From Syntrophomonas sp. (GTDB lineage: Bacteria; Bacillota; Syntrophomonadia; Syntrophomonadales; Syntrophomonadaceae): a DNA stretch of 64,000 nt. The DNA lies in the NCBI GenBank assembly GCA_016841245.1, contig JAENZN010000005.1:1-64000 (forward strand), read 5' to 3'. This document shows, piece by piece, positions 17,932-25,531 of this stretch; positions within the stretch are counted from its first letter, which is position 1, and each line of letters begins with the position of its first letter. The translations under genes and the position numbers were made by a program. The notes beneath the pieces were generated by a model, which saw only the letters and a program-made list of their open reading frames with translations, ran no database searches and was not told the DNA's origin.

Positions 17932-17973
17932 AGATACTGAGAATATTATTAACAGAGCAAAGGAAGGGTTTTT

Positions 17974-19200
17974 ATGGGGTCTGGCTATATATTTAACTTG
18001 AGGTATCTAACCAGAATAGTTGCCATCCTGGTCGTGATAAGTAGTATTACCTGGTGTCATTTGGCATGTTTTATTCCTGAGGTAGAGGTGCCAGTTGGTA
18101 ATCAGGAAGTACAGGATATAATGACGGAATCTAAACCGCTCAGCAGTGATATAACTTTAGTTGCGGTTGGGGACTGCTTGATGCATAATACTCAGATCTG
18201 GTCGGGACAACAAGCGGATGGCACCTATAACTTTGATTGTTTCTTCTCCGAGGTACAGGGCCTTATCGAGCAGGGAGATTATAGTTCGATATCCTTCGAG
18301 GCCCCCATGGCTGGACCTGAATCAGGCTATACGGGTTATCCCTTGTTCAACAGCCCGGATGCCATTGCTGATACCTTTAAGAAATCCGGCTTTGATCTGG
18401 TCACCACTGCTAATAATCATGCCTTTGACCGGGGTTACCAGGGAGCTATGCGTACACTTGAAGTTCTGAGAAATGCGGGTCTGGATACGCTTGGAACCTA
18501 TGCCAGTGAAGAAGAGAGTGAGACTTTCCTTACCAAGGATCTAAAGGGGGTAAAGGTAGGGTATCTTGCTTATTCATATGGTACCAACGGAATACCAATA
18601 CCTTCAGGAAACCCTTATTGCTTTAACTTACTGGATAGAGACAAAATTTTATCAGATATTGATCAGCTGAGGTCTCAGGTGGATATTCTGGTTTTAATTC
18701 TGCACTGGGGTAGTGAGTATATGCCTCAACCTGATTCGAACCAGGTAAAACTGGCCCATGAATTTCTGAATGCAGGTGCAGATATAATTCTGGGCAGCCA
18801 TCCCCATGTTATTCAACCCATGGAAATTTTGAAAATAAATGACCAGGATAAACTGGTCATTTATTCGATGGGGAATTTTATCAGTCATCAGAACGGATTG
18901 GAGAGAAACAGCGGGATTATATTAAACATGAAATTTAATAAGAATTTCAGTACTGGAGAAACCACGCTGGTTGAAGTCAAGTATGTTCCTACTTATTCAC
19001 ATAATTATTTGGACCAGGGGATTAGAAAATTTCGAGTTATACCGGTTGAAAGGGCTATAGACGACATCCGGAATGGAAAAGAACCATACCTTGAAGAACA
19101 GGACCTGCCTGTACTGGAGCAAGTGTTAGAATTAACCAAAAGCCAGCTGGGTGAAGATTATATTGCTGGTCCAGATTATGAAACCAGTGTGCATTTTTAG
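17974..19200 (+). CDS. CapA-family metallophosphatase-like protein
   Basis: The 408-residue protein has an N-terminal membrane or signal segment (about 12-32). A PGA_cap/CapA domain follows with metal-site motifs VAVGDCLMH, FEAPM, TTANNHAFDRG, LILHWGSEY, GSHPHVIQP and YSMGNFISH. This calcineurin-like fold is associated with poly-gamma-glutamate synthesis, but stand-alone homologues are common and mostly uncharacterised. No capBC genes are nearby, so capsule synthesis is not supported by context. The ATG follows AAGGAAGG. Confidence 0.87.
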   Translation: MGSGYIFNLRYLTRIVAILVVISSITWCHLACFIPEVEVPVGNQEVQDIMTESKPLSSDITLVAVGDCLMHNTQIWSGQQADGTYNFDCFFSEVQGLIEQGDYSSISFEAPMAGPESGYTGYPLFNSPDAIADTFKKSGFDLVTTANNHAFDRGYQGAMRTLEVLRNAGLDTLGTYASEEESETFLTKDLKGVKVGYLAYSYGTNGIPIPSGNPYCFNLLDRDKILSDIDQLRSQVDILVLILHWGSEYMPQPDSNQVKLAHEFLNAGADIILGSHPHVIQPMEILKINDQDKLVIYSMGNFISHQNGLERNSGIILNMKFNKNFSTGETTLVEVKYVPTYSHNYLDQGIRKFRVIPVERAIDDIRNGKEPYLEEQDLPVLEQVLELTKSQLGEDYIAGPDYETSVHF

Positions 19201-19299
19201 ACGGAATGCTCTCGGTATTTCGTTTTAATAGCCGATAGTCGCTTTGACCGCAAAAGTGATTTGTTGTGCCAGGGGAACCTAGAATAGAGGGGTGAATTA

Positions 19300-20484
19300 A
19301 TGCTGACACTGCCTTTGAACGGGATACGTATATTAGATTTGTCTCGTTACCTGCCTGGACCATTCTGTACGCAGTTGCTGGCAGACTTCGGAGCAGAAGT
19401 TGTTAAGATAGAACAACCAGAGGTGGGTGACCCGGGAAGGCTGCTGGCTCCAGTAGTGAATGGAATCAGTACCCGTTTTTATACTGTTAATCGAAACAAA
19501 AAGAGTATTACTCTGGATATCCGGAAGGAGGAGGGAAAAGAAGTTTTTAAGAAACTGATACCCCAGTTCGATGTAGTAATTGATCAGTTTCGGGCCGGTT
19601 TTATGGATGATTTAGGGATTGGATATGACGTTTTGAAGAGCATTAACGATAGGATTATATTTTGTGCCATCAGTGGTTACGGGCAGGATGGACCAATGTA
19701 TACGGCAGCCGGACATGATCTGAATTACTTGAATTTGGCCGGGATAACAGGAACTACAGGAAGCCGTCAGGGTGCACCGGCCATGTCTGGAGTACAGATC
19801 GCTGATATAGCTGGCGGAACACTGTATGCGGTAATAGCCATACTACTGGCTCTAGCTAGCCGCGAAAAAACCGGCCGGGGACAGATGTGTGATGTTTCCA
19901 TGCTGGATGGAGCTATAAGTCTTCTGGCTTATACGATGGGAGAATGGTCAGGAGATGGAAAAATACCAGGAATTGGCGATGGTGTATTAACCGGTGGATA
20001 TGCATGTTACAATGTCTACGAAACCAAGGATAACAAATATGTAAGCCTTGGAGCAGTGGAGAAAAAATTCTGGGTAGAATTCTGCGAAAAACTAGAGCGT
20101 TCCTCGTATAGTGCATCACAATGGGAAAAAGCCCAGCAGAAAGAGATTATCGATGATATTGCTCATTTAATGAAGCAAAAAACCAGGGATGAGTGGGTTG
20201 AATTTTTTGCCGGGAATGATATATGTTTTACACCAGTATTGGATTTGCAGGAAATGAGTGAACATCCCCAGGTACAGGCCAGGCGAATGGTCAATAAAAT
20301 TCCAGATCCCAGTGGATCGGGCAAGACGATCGCACTAACCGGAGTCCCCATCAAACTATCAGATACTCCCGGAGAGATTGTGCTCAACTTTCCTGGTCTG
20401 GGAGAACATAATGAGGAAATCTACCTGGCCGCAGGCTATGGAGCAGAAGAAATCGAGCAGCTGCGCAGCAGAGGTATCATATAA
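19300..20484 (+). CDS. Family III (CaiB/BaiF) CoA-transferase, copy 1
   Basis: The 394-residue family III CoA-transferase opens LNGIRILDLSRYLPGPFCTQLLADFGAEVVKIE and has the TVNRNKKSITLDI substrate segment. The catalytic Asp169 is in IADIAGG, the position of Asp169 of formyl-CoA transferase. These enzymes move CoA between carboxylic acids. It is very similar along its whole length to the product at 30377. It ends 405 bases before the sigma-54 activator. AGAGGGGTG precedes the ATG. The substrate cannot be told from sequence. Confidence 0.92.
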   Translation: MLTLPLNGIRILDLSRYLPGPFCTQLLADFGAEVVKIEQPEVGDPGRLLAPVVNGISTRFYTVNRNKKSITLDIRKEEGKEVFKKLIPQFDVVIDQFRAGFMDDLGIGYDVLKSINDRIIFCAISGYGQDGPMYTAAGHDLNYLNLAGITGTTGSRQGAPAMSGVQIADIAGGTLYAVIAILLALASREKTGRGQMCDVSMLDGAISLLAYTMGEWSGDGKIPGIGDGVLTGGYACYNVYETKDNKYVSLGAVEKKFWVEFCEKLERSSYSASQWEKAQQKEIIDDIAHLMKQKTRDEWVEFFAGNDICFTPVLDLQEMSEHPQVQARRMVNKIPDPSGSGKTIALTGVPIKLSDTPGEIVLNFPGLGEHNEEIYLAAGYGAEEIEQLRSRGII

Positions 20485-20505
20485 TAAAGTGAACTGGCTA
20501 TCAAT

Positions 20506-20712
20506 AAAAGCCCGGCTTGAAAAAGCCGGGCTCAGGTTATTGACAAAGTCGGCAAGCTGCCAGGGCGATGACAGAAGCGAAGATCAAGGCATGAAAGAAG
20601 CCCGTGATTGAGGCGTACCTGAGTACGTTGATTGAGCGGGCTTGTTGAAATAACGCAGATATTCGTTTTTGTCATTGGTCTGGGCCCGACTTGAAAAAGC
20701 CGGGCTTTTATT
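20506..20712. repeat. Composite palindromic repeat region with terminator
   Basis: Two GCCCGG(C/A)CTTGAAAAAGCCGGGC-type hairpins (near 20507-20531 and 20682-20706, the second followed by TTTT) bracket a nested dyad. Its arms are GATGACAGAAGCGAAGATC/GATATTCGTTTTTGTCAT and AAGCCCG/CGGGCTT, with GTAC-centred sequence inside. Bases 20543-20577 match the inverse of 14164-14198. The layout fits a dispersed REP-like element that also ends the CoA-transferase transcript. Short frames over it are not genes. Confidence 0.8.
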
Positions 20713-20843
20713 CTTGGTATCAGAAACCTGTCCCCCTGTTCCGGTTCCGCAAATTCCGTCCAGATAGAGTCGATTGGTAGCAGAGTTGGGATTAATAACT
20801 GACAATATGAGGTAGGGTTTATGAATCAAGCATATTGAGGCTG

Positions 20844-20852
20844 TGTTATAAT
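20844..20852 (+). promoter_or_regulatory. Extended -10 promoter for the sigma-54 activator
   Basis: TG-T-TATAAT lies about 37 bases before the activator's start codon. This would give sigma-A-dependent expression of the regulator. Confidence 0.55.
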
Positions 20853-20888
20853 GAGCACAATAAAGAGTGGTGCTGGGGGGAATTATGA

Positions 20889-22988
20889 TTGAAAGTAAAA
20901 GAATTCATAAAAAGGGAATTAATACCCTTAACGGCCGATGTTTCTATACGAGAAGCGGTAAAGATTTTTATCGATAATAAAATAGATGGAGCACCGGTAG
21001 TGGACGATGATCTCAAGCTCCAGGGACTTTTTACTAAAAGCCATATTTACCGGGCTATAGATCAAGATATAGATATGCAAACACCAGTAGGAACAATTAT
21101 GACCAGGGATGGTTTTATTGTCGGACATCCAGAGGATGATATTGATGACGTTATCTATCCTGGTTTGGGCCGCCTGCCAGTTATAGATGATGAGGGACGG
21201 GTAATAGCATTAATTACCCGTACTGATTTAGCCGGTGTCTTTTATAATTCTTATCAGGTTTTGGCCAGTGAATTGGACACCATAATAGATTCTACCCATA
21301 ATATGATTATAGCCACTGATTGTCAGGCCAGGATAAGAGTATTTAACCGGGCCGCAGAAAGAATGCTGGATGTAAAAAGTGAAGAAGTACGAGGCAGGCC
21401 TATCGTAGAAATTTTCCCCAACAGCGGACTGCCAGATACCATAAGAACCGGTGCTGAACAGCCGCTGCAGAAGATAACTTTAAATGATCGGAACTTCATA
21501 TCCAATCGGTCTCCGATTAAGAAGGATGGGGAAATTATTGGAGCTGTAGCGGTTCTTCAAGATATATCCGAGTTAGAACATATTTCCCAGGAATTAAAAT
21601 ACGTTAAGGAATTGAATGAAGAGTTAGATGCCATTATTGAATCATCTTTCGATGGTCTATATATATCCGATGGGGATGGTAAAACACTGCGGGTGAATAA
21701 AGCCTTTGAAATGATTATGGGAATAAGTAAGGATGAGTTTATAGGTAAAAATGTCGAACAGATAGAAAAGGAAGGTCTTGTTTCTGAATCGGTTACTTTC
21801 CTAACCCTGAAGAAGCGTAAACCGGTTACTATTATACAGGAAGCCAAAACCGGGAAAATCACGCTGGCTACTGGAAGTCCGGTTTATGATAAGAGCGGCA
21901 ATATTTTCAGAGTGGTATGTAATGTCCGGGATATAACGGAACTCAATTTATTAAGGCAAAGACTGGAACAAGCGGAAGGATTGTCTCAGCATTATGAAAG
22001 CCAGCTGAGGACTTTGAAGCTGCAGTTTATAGGTTCCAGCAACATGATTATTAATTCAAGCTCCATGCGAGATATACTGGAAGTAGTAAACAGACTTGCC
22101 CAGGTGGATTCCACCACCTTGATAACAGGTGAGTCAGGTACCGGCAAAGAGCTGATTGCAGAGACTATTCACAGCTACAGTGTTAGAAAAGAGGAGCCCT
22201 TTATAAGAGTTAATTGTGGTGCAATTCCGGAAAATTTGCTGGAATCAGAATTGTTTGGCTATGAATACGGAGCTTTTTCTGGTGCCCGCCAGGAAGGGAA
22301 GCCAGGTTTTTTTGAACTGGCTAACGGGGGAACTTTATTTCTTGATGAGATAGGGGATTTGCAGCTCAACTTGCAGGTCAAGTTATTGAGAGCTTTACAG
22401 AGCAAGGAAATTACCCGGGTGGGAGGAGAAGCTGCTAAAAAGATAGATGTGAGAATTATTGCCGCTACCAATCGTAACCTGGCGGACATGGTGAAAAACA
22501 AAGAGTTTCGTGAGGATTTATACTATCGTTTAAATGTAGTTCCGCTGAATGTTCCGCCTTTAAGAGACAGGAGGGAAGACATTCCACCTTTGATAACTCA
22601 TTTTGTGCAGATTTTCAACCGCAAATACAATATGAACAAGAGGGTTGCCGCTGAAGTAGTGGATCTCTTCATGGGATACAACTGGCCGGGTAATGTGCGG
22701 GAACTAGAAAACCTCATTGAAAGAATGATTGTAGTTACATCCCATGATGTTATTAGTAAAGAAGATTTGCCCTTTCAGTTTGATAAAAATGCCCTCGATC
22801 ATTCTTCTCAGGTTATAGTAAGAGGTGTAATTCCACTGCGTGAAGCTGTTGAAAGTACCGAAAAACAGCTGCTGGAAAGAGCCTATAATAATTATAGAAC
22901 TACCCGGCAGATGGCGGGAGCATTGAAAGTCAATGCGTCGACGATTGTCAGAAAAGCCGCTAAATATGGCTTGAATGTTAAAGAGTAA
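20889..22988 (+). CDS. Sigma-54-dependent activator, CBS-CBS-PAS-PAS-AAA+-Fis
   Basis: The 699-residue enhancer-binding protein starts at TTG behind GGGGGG. Two CBS domains (about 1-120) precede two PAS domains (about 128-235 and 247-360). The AAA+ domain has Walker A GESGTGKE (414-421), GAFSGA (461-466, Ser for the usual Thr), Walker B LFLDE (D486, E487) and an R-finger region. It ends in a Fis-type HTH (about 668-695). CBS pairs commonly bind adenine nucleotides, so it may sense energy charge plus a PAS ligand. A -24/-12 promoter and TTGTTGC dyads lie just downstream, so it very likely controls the beta-oxidation operon starting at 23.3 kb. Confidence 0.93.
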   Translation: MKVKEFIKRELIPLTADVSIREAVKIFIDNKIDGAPVVDDDLKLQGLFTKSHIYRAIDQDIDMQTPVGTIMTRDGFIVGHPEDDIDDVIYPGLGRLPVIDDEGRVIALITRTDLAGVFYNSYQVLASELDTIIDSTHNMIIATDCQARIRVFNRAAERMLDVKSEEVRGRPIVEIFPNSGLPDTIRTGAEQPLQKITLNDRNFISNRSPIKKDGEIIGAVAVLQDISELEHISQELKYVKELNEELDAIIESSFDGLYISDGDGKTLRVNKAFEMIMGISKDEFIGKNVEQIEKEGLVSESVTFLTLKKRKPVTIIQEAKTGKITLATGSPVYDKSGNIFRVVCNVRDITELNLLRQRLEQAEGLSQHYESQLRTLKLQFIGSSNMIINSSSMRDILEVVNRLAQVDSTTLITGESGTGKELIAETIHSYSVRKEEPFIRVNCGAIPENLLESELFGYEYGAFSGARQEGKPGFFELANGGTLFLDEIGDLQLNLQVKLLRALQSKEITRVGGEAAKKIDVRIIAATNRNLADMVKNKEFREDLYYRLNVVPLNVPPLRDRREDIPPLITHFVQIFNRKYNMNKRVAAEVVDLFMGYNWPGNVRELENLIERMIVVTSHDVISKEDLPFQFDKNALDHSSQVIVRGVIPLREAVESTEKQLLERAYNNYRTTRQMAGALKVNASTIVRKAAKYGLNVKE

Positions 22989-23005
22989 AGTTATAGATAA
23001 TAAAG

Positions 23006-23191
23006 TTGTTGCATTGGGGCAACAAGTACTGCAACTGCGCAACAAAATCTACCCAAAAAGCTCTTCCCTATCTATGCATGTTTCATCCGTGGGCAAATAC
23101 AATTCTCTATTAATAAAACTATTATATGACAATTAATAATAAAATAATATGAATATTTTATTAGCCTTGTTGCTGTTTAACAACGGTTGTT
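23006..23191 (+). promoter_or_regulatory. Upstream activator sites (TTGTTGC/GCAACAA dyads)
   Basis: TTGTTGC-N6-GCAACAA at 23006-23025 is a perfect 7-bp dyad. Half-sites recur as GCAAC-N3-GCAACAA at 23031-23045 and TTGTTGC with ACAAC and GTTGTT at 23167-23191. They lie about 70-270 bases upstream of the sigma-54 promoter at 23260, the normal range for enhancer sites. Confidence 0.7.
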
Positions 23192-23259
23192 AGTGTTAGT
23201 ACAAGTTAGAATATTACCGCAAATGGCGGGATGACCGGATAACTATAGAAAAATAAAGC

Positions 23260-23276
23260 TGGCAGACTTTTTGCAT
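23260..23276 (+). promoter_or_regulatory. Sigma-54 (-24/-12) promoter of beta-oxidation operon 1
   Basis: TGGCAG-N5-TTGCAT has GG at 23261-23262 and GC at 23273-23274, the canonical 12-base phase. The transcript would start near 23287, about 180 bases before the first com-like gene. Confidence 0.85.
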
Positions 23277-23469
23277 AGTAAAGTAATAGATGGAGACATA
23301 TCTTTGATAAGATACTCATAATATAGGAAGCAAGCTAATTATAAAGAGATGAAATATCAACTGACTATTTCTGTGAATTGCACTGGAAGTATAAGGGATA
23401 GCATCTTATTATTGAGTTCACCCCTGACCGTTATCCCGTAGATTATTTAAACTGGAAGGGGTATAAGCA

Positions 23470-23643
23470 GTGATAGACTTCAGGTGTAAAAATTGTAATC
23501 GTTTACTGGGAAAATATAAGGAATGCAAGCAGCTCGAAATCAAATGTCCTCGTTGTGGATACAATAACCAGGTCTACTGGCAGGAGGGCAGTTTATTAAA
23601 GGAAGGTAGTGGAGTTAAAAAAGTCAGGGAAAAAAGTGGCTGA
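23470..23643 (+). CDS. Com-like zinc-ribbon protein, copy 1
   Basis: The 57-codon gene starts at GTG behind GGAAGGGG. The product opens MIDFRCKNCNRLLGKYKECK and continues with LEIKCPRCGYNN, giving two CxxC pairs (C6/C9 and C26/C29). It resembles the Mu Com family of small zinc-finger RNA-binding proteins (FRCxxCxxLLxK...LEIKCPRCxxxN). In phage Mu, Com activates translation of mom by binding its mRNA. No mom or other phage gene is here. It is the first ORF after the sigma-54 promoter and is followed by a hairpin. Confidence 0.8.
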   Translation: MIDFRCKNCNRLLGKYKECKQLEIKCPRCGYNNQVYWQEGSLLKEGSGVKKVREKSG

Positions 23644-23676
23644 TGTCCATTATAAATTAATTAAATACATCTATTA

Positions 23677-23729
23677 GAGAGCCTTAGAGCCCCATCCATT
23701 GTTAATCTTTTGGATGGGGCTGTCGTTTT
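23677..23729 (+). terminator. GAGAGCCTTAGAGCCCC hairpin after com-like copy 1
   Basis: AGCCCCATCCA (23688-23698) pairs perfectly with TGGATGGGGCT (23711-23721), followed by GTCGTTTT. The 17-base lead-in at 23677-23693 is identical to that of the next hairpin. It looks like an intrinsic terminator that the operon must read through. Confidence 0.8.
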
Positions 23730-23767
23730 CTGAATATTGAAGTATATAAAGAAGGAGTGAGGGGGAT

Positions 23768-23944
23768 ATGAAGGAATTCAGGTGCAGAAAATGCCACAAG
23801 TTGCTGGGAAAATACCGGGGTAATCTGGAACTGGAAATAAAATGTCCGCGCTGCGGTGTAAACAACCACTTATTGCAGAATGAAAATCAATCTATTGCCT
23901 TAAGAAGACTTGCCTTAACGGTTAAACCAGTTTTAGAAAGATAA
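23768..23944 (+). CDS. Com-like zinc-ribbon protein, copy 2
   Basis: The 58-residue product opens MKEFRCRKCHKLLGKYRGN and continues LELEIKCPRCGVNN (C6/C9, C26/C29). It aligns without gaps to copy 1 over the first 35 residues and then diverges in a basic tail. AAGGAG and GGGGG precede the ATG. It too is followed by a GAGAGCCTTAGAGCCCC hairpin. Gene plus hairpin is thus a tandem duplicated unit inside the leader of the beta-oxidation operon. Confidence 0.82.
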   Translation: MKEFRCRKCHKLLGKYRGNLELEIKCPRCGVNNHLLQNENQSIALRRLALTVKPVLER

Positions 23945-23974
23945 GGAGACATTAGCTTAATTATATATAATAAT

Positions 23975-24030
23975 GAGAGCCTTAGAGCCCCACAAGATTA
24001 TTTGATTATAATCTGTGGGGCTTTTGTATT
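23975..24030 (+). terminator. GAGAGCCTTAGAGCCCC hairpin after com-like copy 2
   Basis: AGCCCCAC (23986-23993) pairs with GTGGGGCT (24015-24022), extended by an inner AGATTAT/ATAATCT, with CTTTTGTATT after it. It shares the exact 17-base lead-in with the hairpin at 23677. It lies about 105 bases before the thiolase start. Confidence 0.8.
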
Positions 24031-24136
24031 GGAGAGGAGGTGAAAGACAAACAAAGGCCTGTCCGCAACAGCCTGAGCTGTGCTGACATTTCCATTGATG
24101 AGATGTGGATTTTTAGAAAAAAGGGGAGGATTAGTA

Positions 24137-25492
24137 ATGTCGGATTATGTTCAAAAACTAGATATGAAACGAGCTGATTACCAGAAGAAAATACCCGTAA
24201 CCGGTTTTGGTGAAAGAAAATGTACTTATGAAGGTATGGGCAAAAATGTTGGTAATATATACAAGAATTTTAGAGAAGTGGTATGTGTAGAAGCTTGCCG
24301 TACTCCTTATGGAGTAGTGGGTGGGAAATTAAAAGAATATGATGCTCCACAACTGGGTGCACTGGCTATAAAGGAAGTACTGAGGAGGACTAACGGGAAG
24401 GTAAAACCTGAAGATGTTGATTATGTATACATGGGTCAGGTAGTGCCGGCAGGGAATGGTCAGATCCCAGGGCGCCAGGCGACTATACTAGCCGGACTGC
24501 CAGAATCAGTTCCCGCCATATCGGTCAACAAAGTCTGTTCTTCCGGTATCAAAACTATTGATCTGGGAATTCAAGCCATTATGCTGGGCAAGGCAGATAT
24601 AGTAATAGCCGGAGGGCAGGAAAGTATGAGCAACTGCCCCTATTCACTGCCCAATATGAGATATGGACAGCGCATGGGACTGCTCAATACCCCCTGTGTA
24701 GACTTGATGGTTTATGATGGCCTGTGGGATGCTTTCTACAACCGCCATATGGCTATCCATGGATCTGAAACATCCGATGAATTTGGCTTTACCCGTCAAG
24801 ACAATGATGAATGGGGCTACCTTTCTCAGATGAGAGCCGTTGCTGCTATGGAAGCCGGAAGACTGGATGATGAAATCTTCCCGGTAGAAATCAATCGGGG
24901 CAAGGAAGTTTTTACCAAAGACCAGGGACCCAGGCCCACGACTACCATGGAAGGTCTGCAGAAACTTCCACCGGTATTCAATCATAAGAGCACGGTTACC
25001 GGAGAACCAGGCAGTGTAACGGCTGGAAACGCTCCCGGGGTTAATGACGGCGGAGATGTATGCCTCTTAATGAGCCGGGAAAAAGCCGATGAGCTGGGTC
25101 TGAAACCGCTGTTTACTATTGTGGATTATGCAGAAGTATCACAGCCTACCAAGGATATTGCTACCGTACCTGGTCTTTCCATTAAGAAGGTACTGGATCA
25201 AAATGGACTGACCTACAAGGATGTTGACCTGATAGAAATCAATGAAGCCTTTGCCGCGGTGGTACTGGTAAGTGCCGGCAGTGTTCTGGGAATGAGCAAA
25301 GAAGAGATGATTGAAAAGGTTAATGTAAATGGCAGTGCTATCGCTTACGGTCATCCTATCGGCGCAACCGGGGCCAGAATCGTTATGACCCTTGCTTATG
25401 AGCTGCGCCGCCGGGGTGGAGGAATCGGAGTATGTGGAATTTGTTCCGGTCATGCTCAGGGCGATGCTATGCTGATCAAGGTTGAGCCATAA
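24137..25492 (+). CDS. Acetyl-CoA acetyltransferase (thiolase)
   Basis: The product has 451 residues from ATG 24137 (GGGGAGG upstream; the frame is open further back without a better start). The thiolase catalytic set is complete: Cys134 in NKVCSSG, His406 in GHPIGATGAR and Cys436 in CSGHAQGDA. The first roughly 45 residues, including GFGERKCTYEGMGKNVGNIY, are an extension not found in ordinary thiolases of 390-400 residues. Its role is cleavage of 3-ketoacyl-CoA in beta-oxidation or the reverse condensation. It is the first enzyme gene of operon 1. Confidence 0.93.
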   Translation: MSDYVQKLDMKRADYQKKIPVTGFGERKCTYEGMGKNVGNIYKNFREVVCVEACRTPYGVVGGKLKEYDAPQLGALAIKEVLRRTNGKVKPEDVDYVYMGQVVPAGNGQIPGRQATILAGLPESVPAISVNKVCSSGIKTIDLGIQAIMLGKADIVIAGGQESMSNCPYSLPNMRYGQRMGLLNTPCVDLMVYDGLWDAFYNRHMAIHGSETSDEFGFTRQDNDEWGYLSQMRAVAAMEAGRLDDEIFPVEINRGKEVFTKDQGPRPTTTMEGLQKLPPVFNHKSTVTGEPGSVTAGNAPGVNDGGDVCLLMSREKADELGLKPLFTIVDYAEVSQPTKDIATVPGLSIKKVLDQNGLTYKDVDLIEINEAFAAVVLVSAGSVLGMSKEEMIEKVNVNGSAIAYGHPIGATGARIVMTLAYELRRRGGGIGVCGICSGHAQGDAMLIKVEP

Positions 25493-25531
25493 AGTATTTA
25501 TTAAATAGTAATTGATAGGAGGCGAATTTTG

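Larger units (their letters stand above)
17581..17973 (+). other. rbgA-capA intergenic region
   Basis: No gene is visible in this region of almost 400 bases. It holds a degenerate copy of the GGGGAC/AAGCAAGG repeat (17582-17607), a terminator (17782-17807) and an extended -10 promoter (17923-17931) for the CapA gene. Confidence 0.6.

Noticed and set aside
20378-20829. Two short overlapping frames after the first CaiB-type gene (20378-20611 + and 20584-20829 -)
   Set aside because: They cover the palindromic repeat and terminator and lack ribosome binding sites and protein-like composition.
23470-23944. Mu-like prophage remnant suggested by the Com-like genes
   Set aside because: No mom, tail, portal, integrase or other phage gene is nearby, and the genes have a sigma-54 promoter context.
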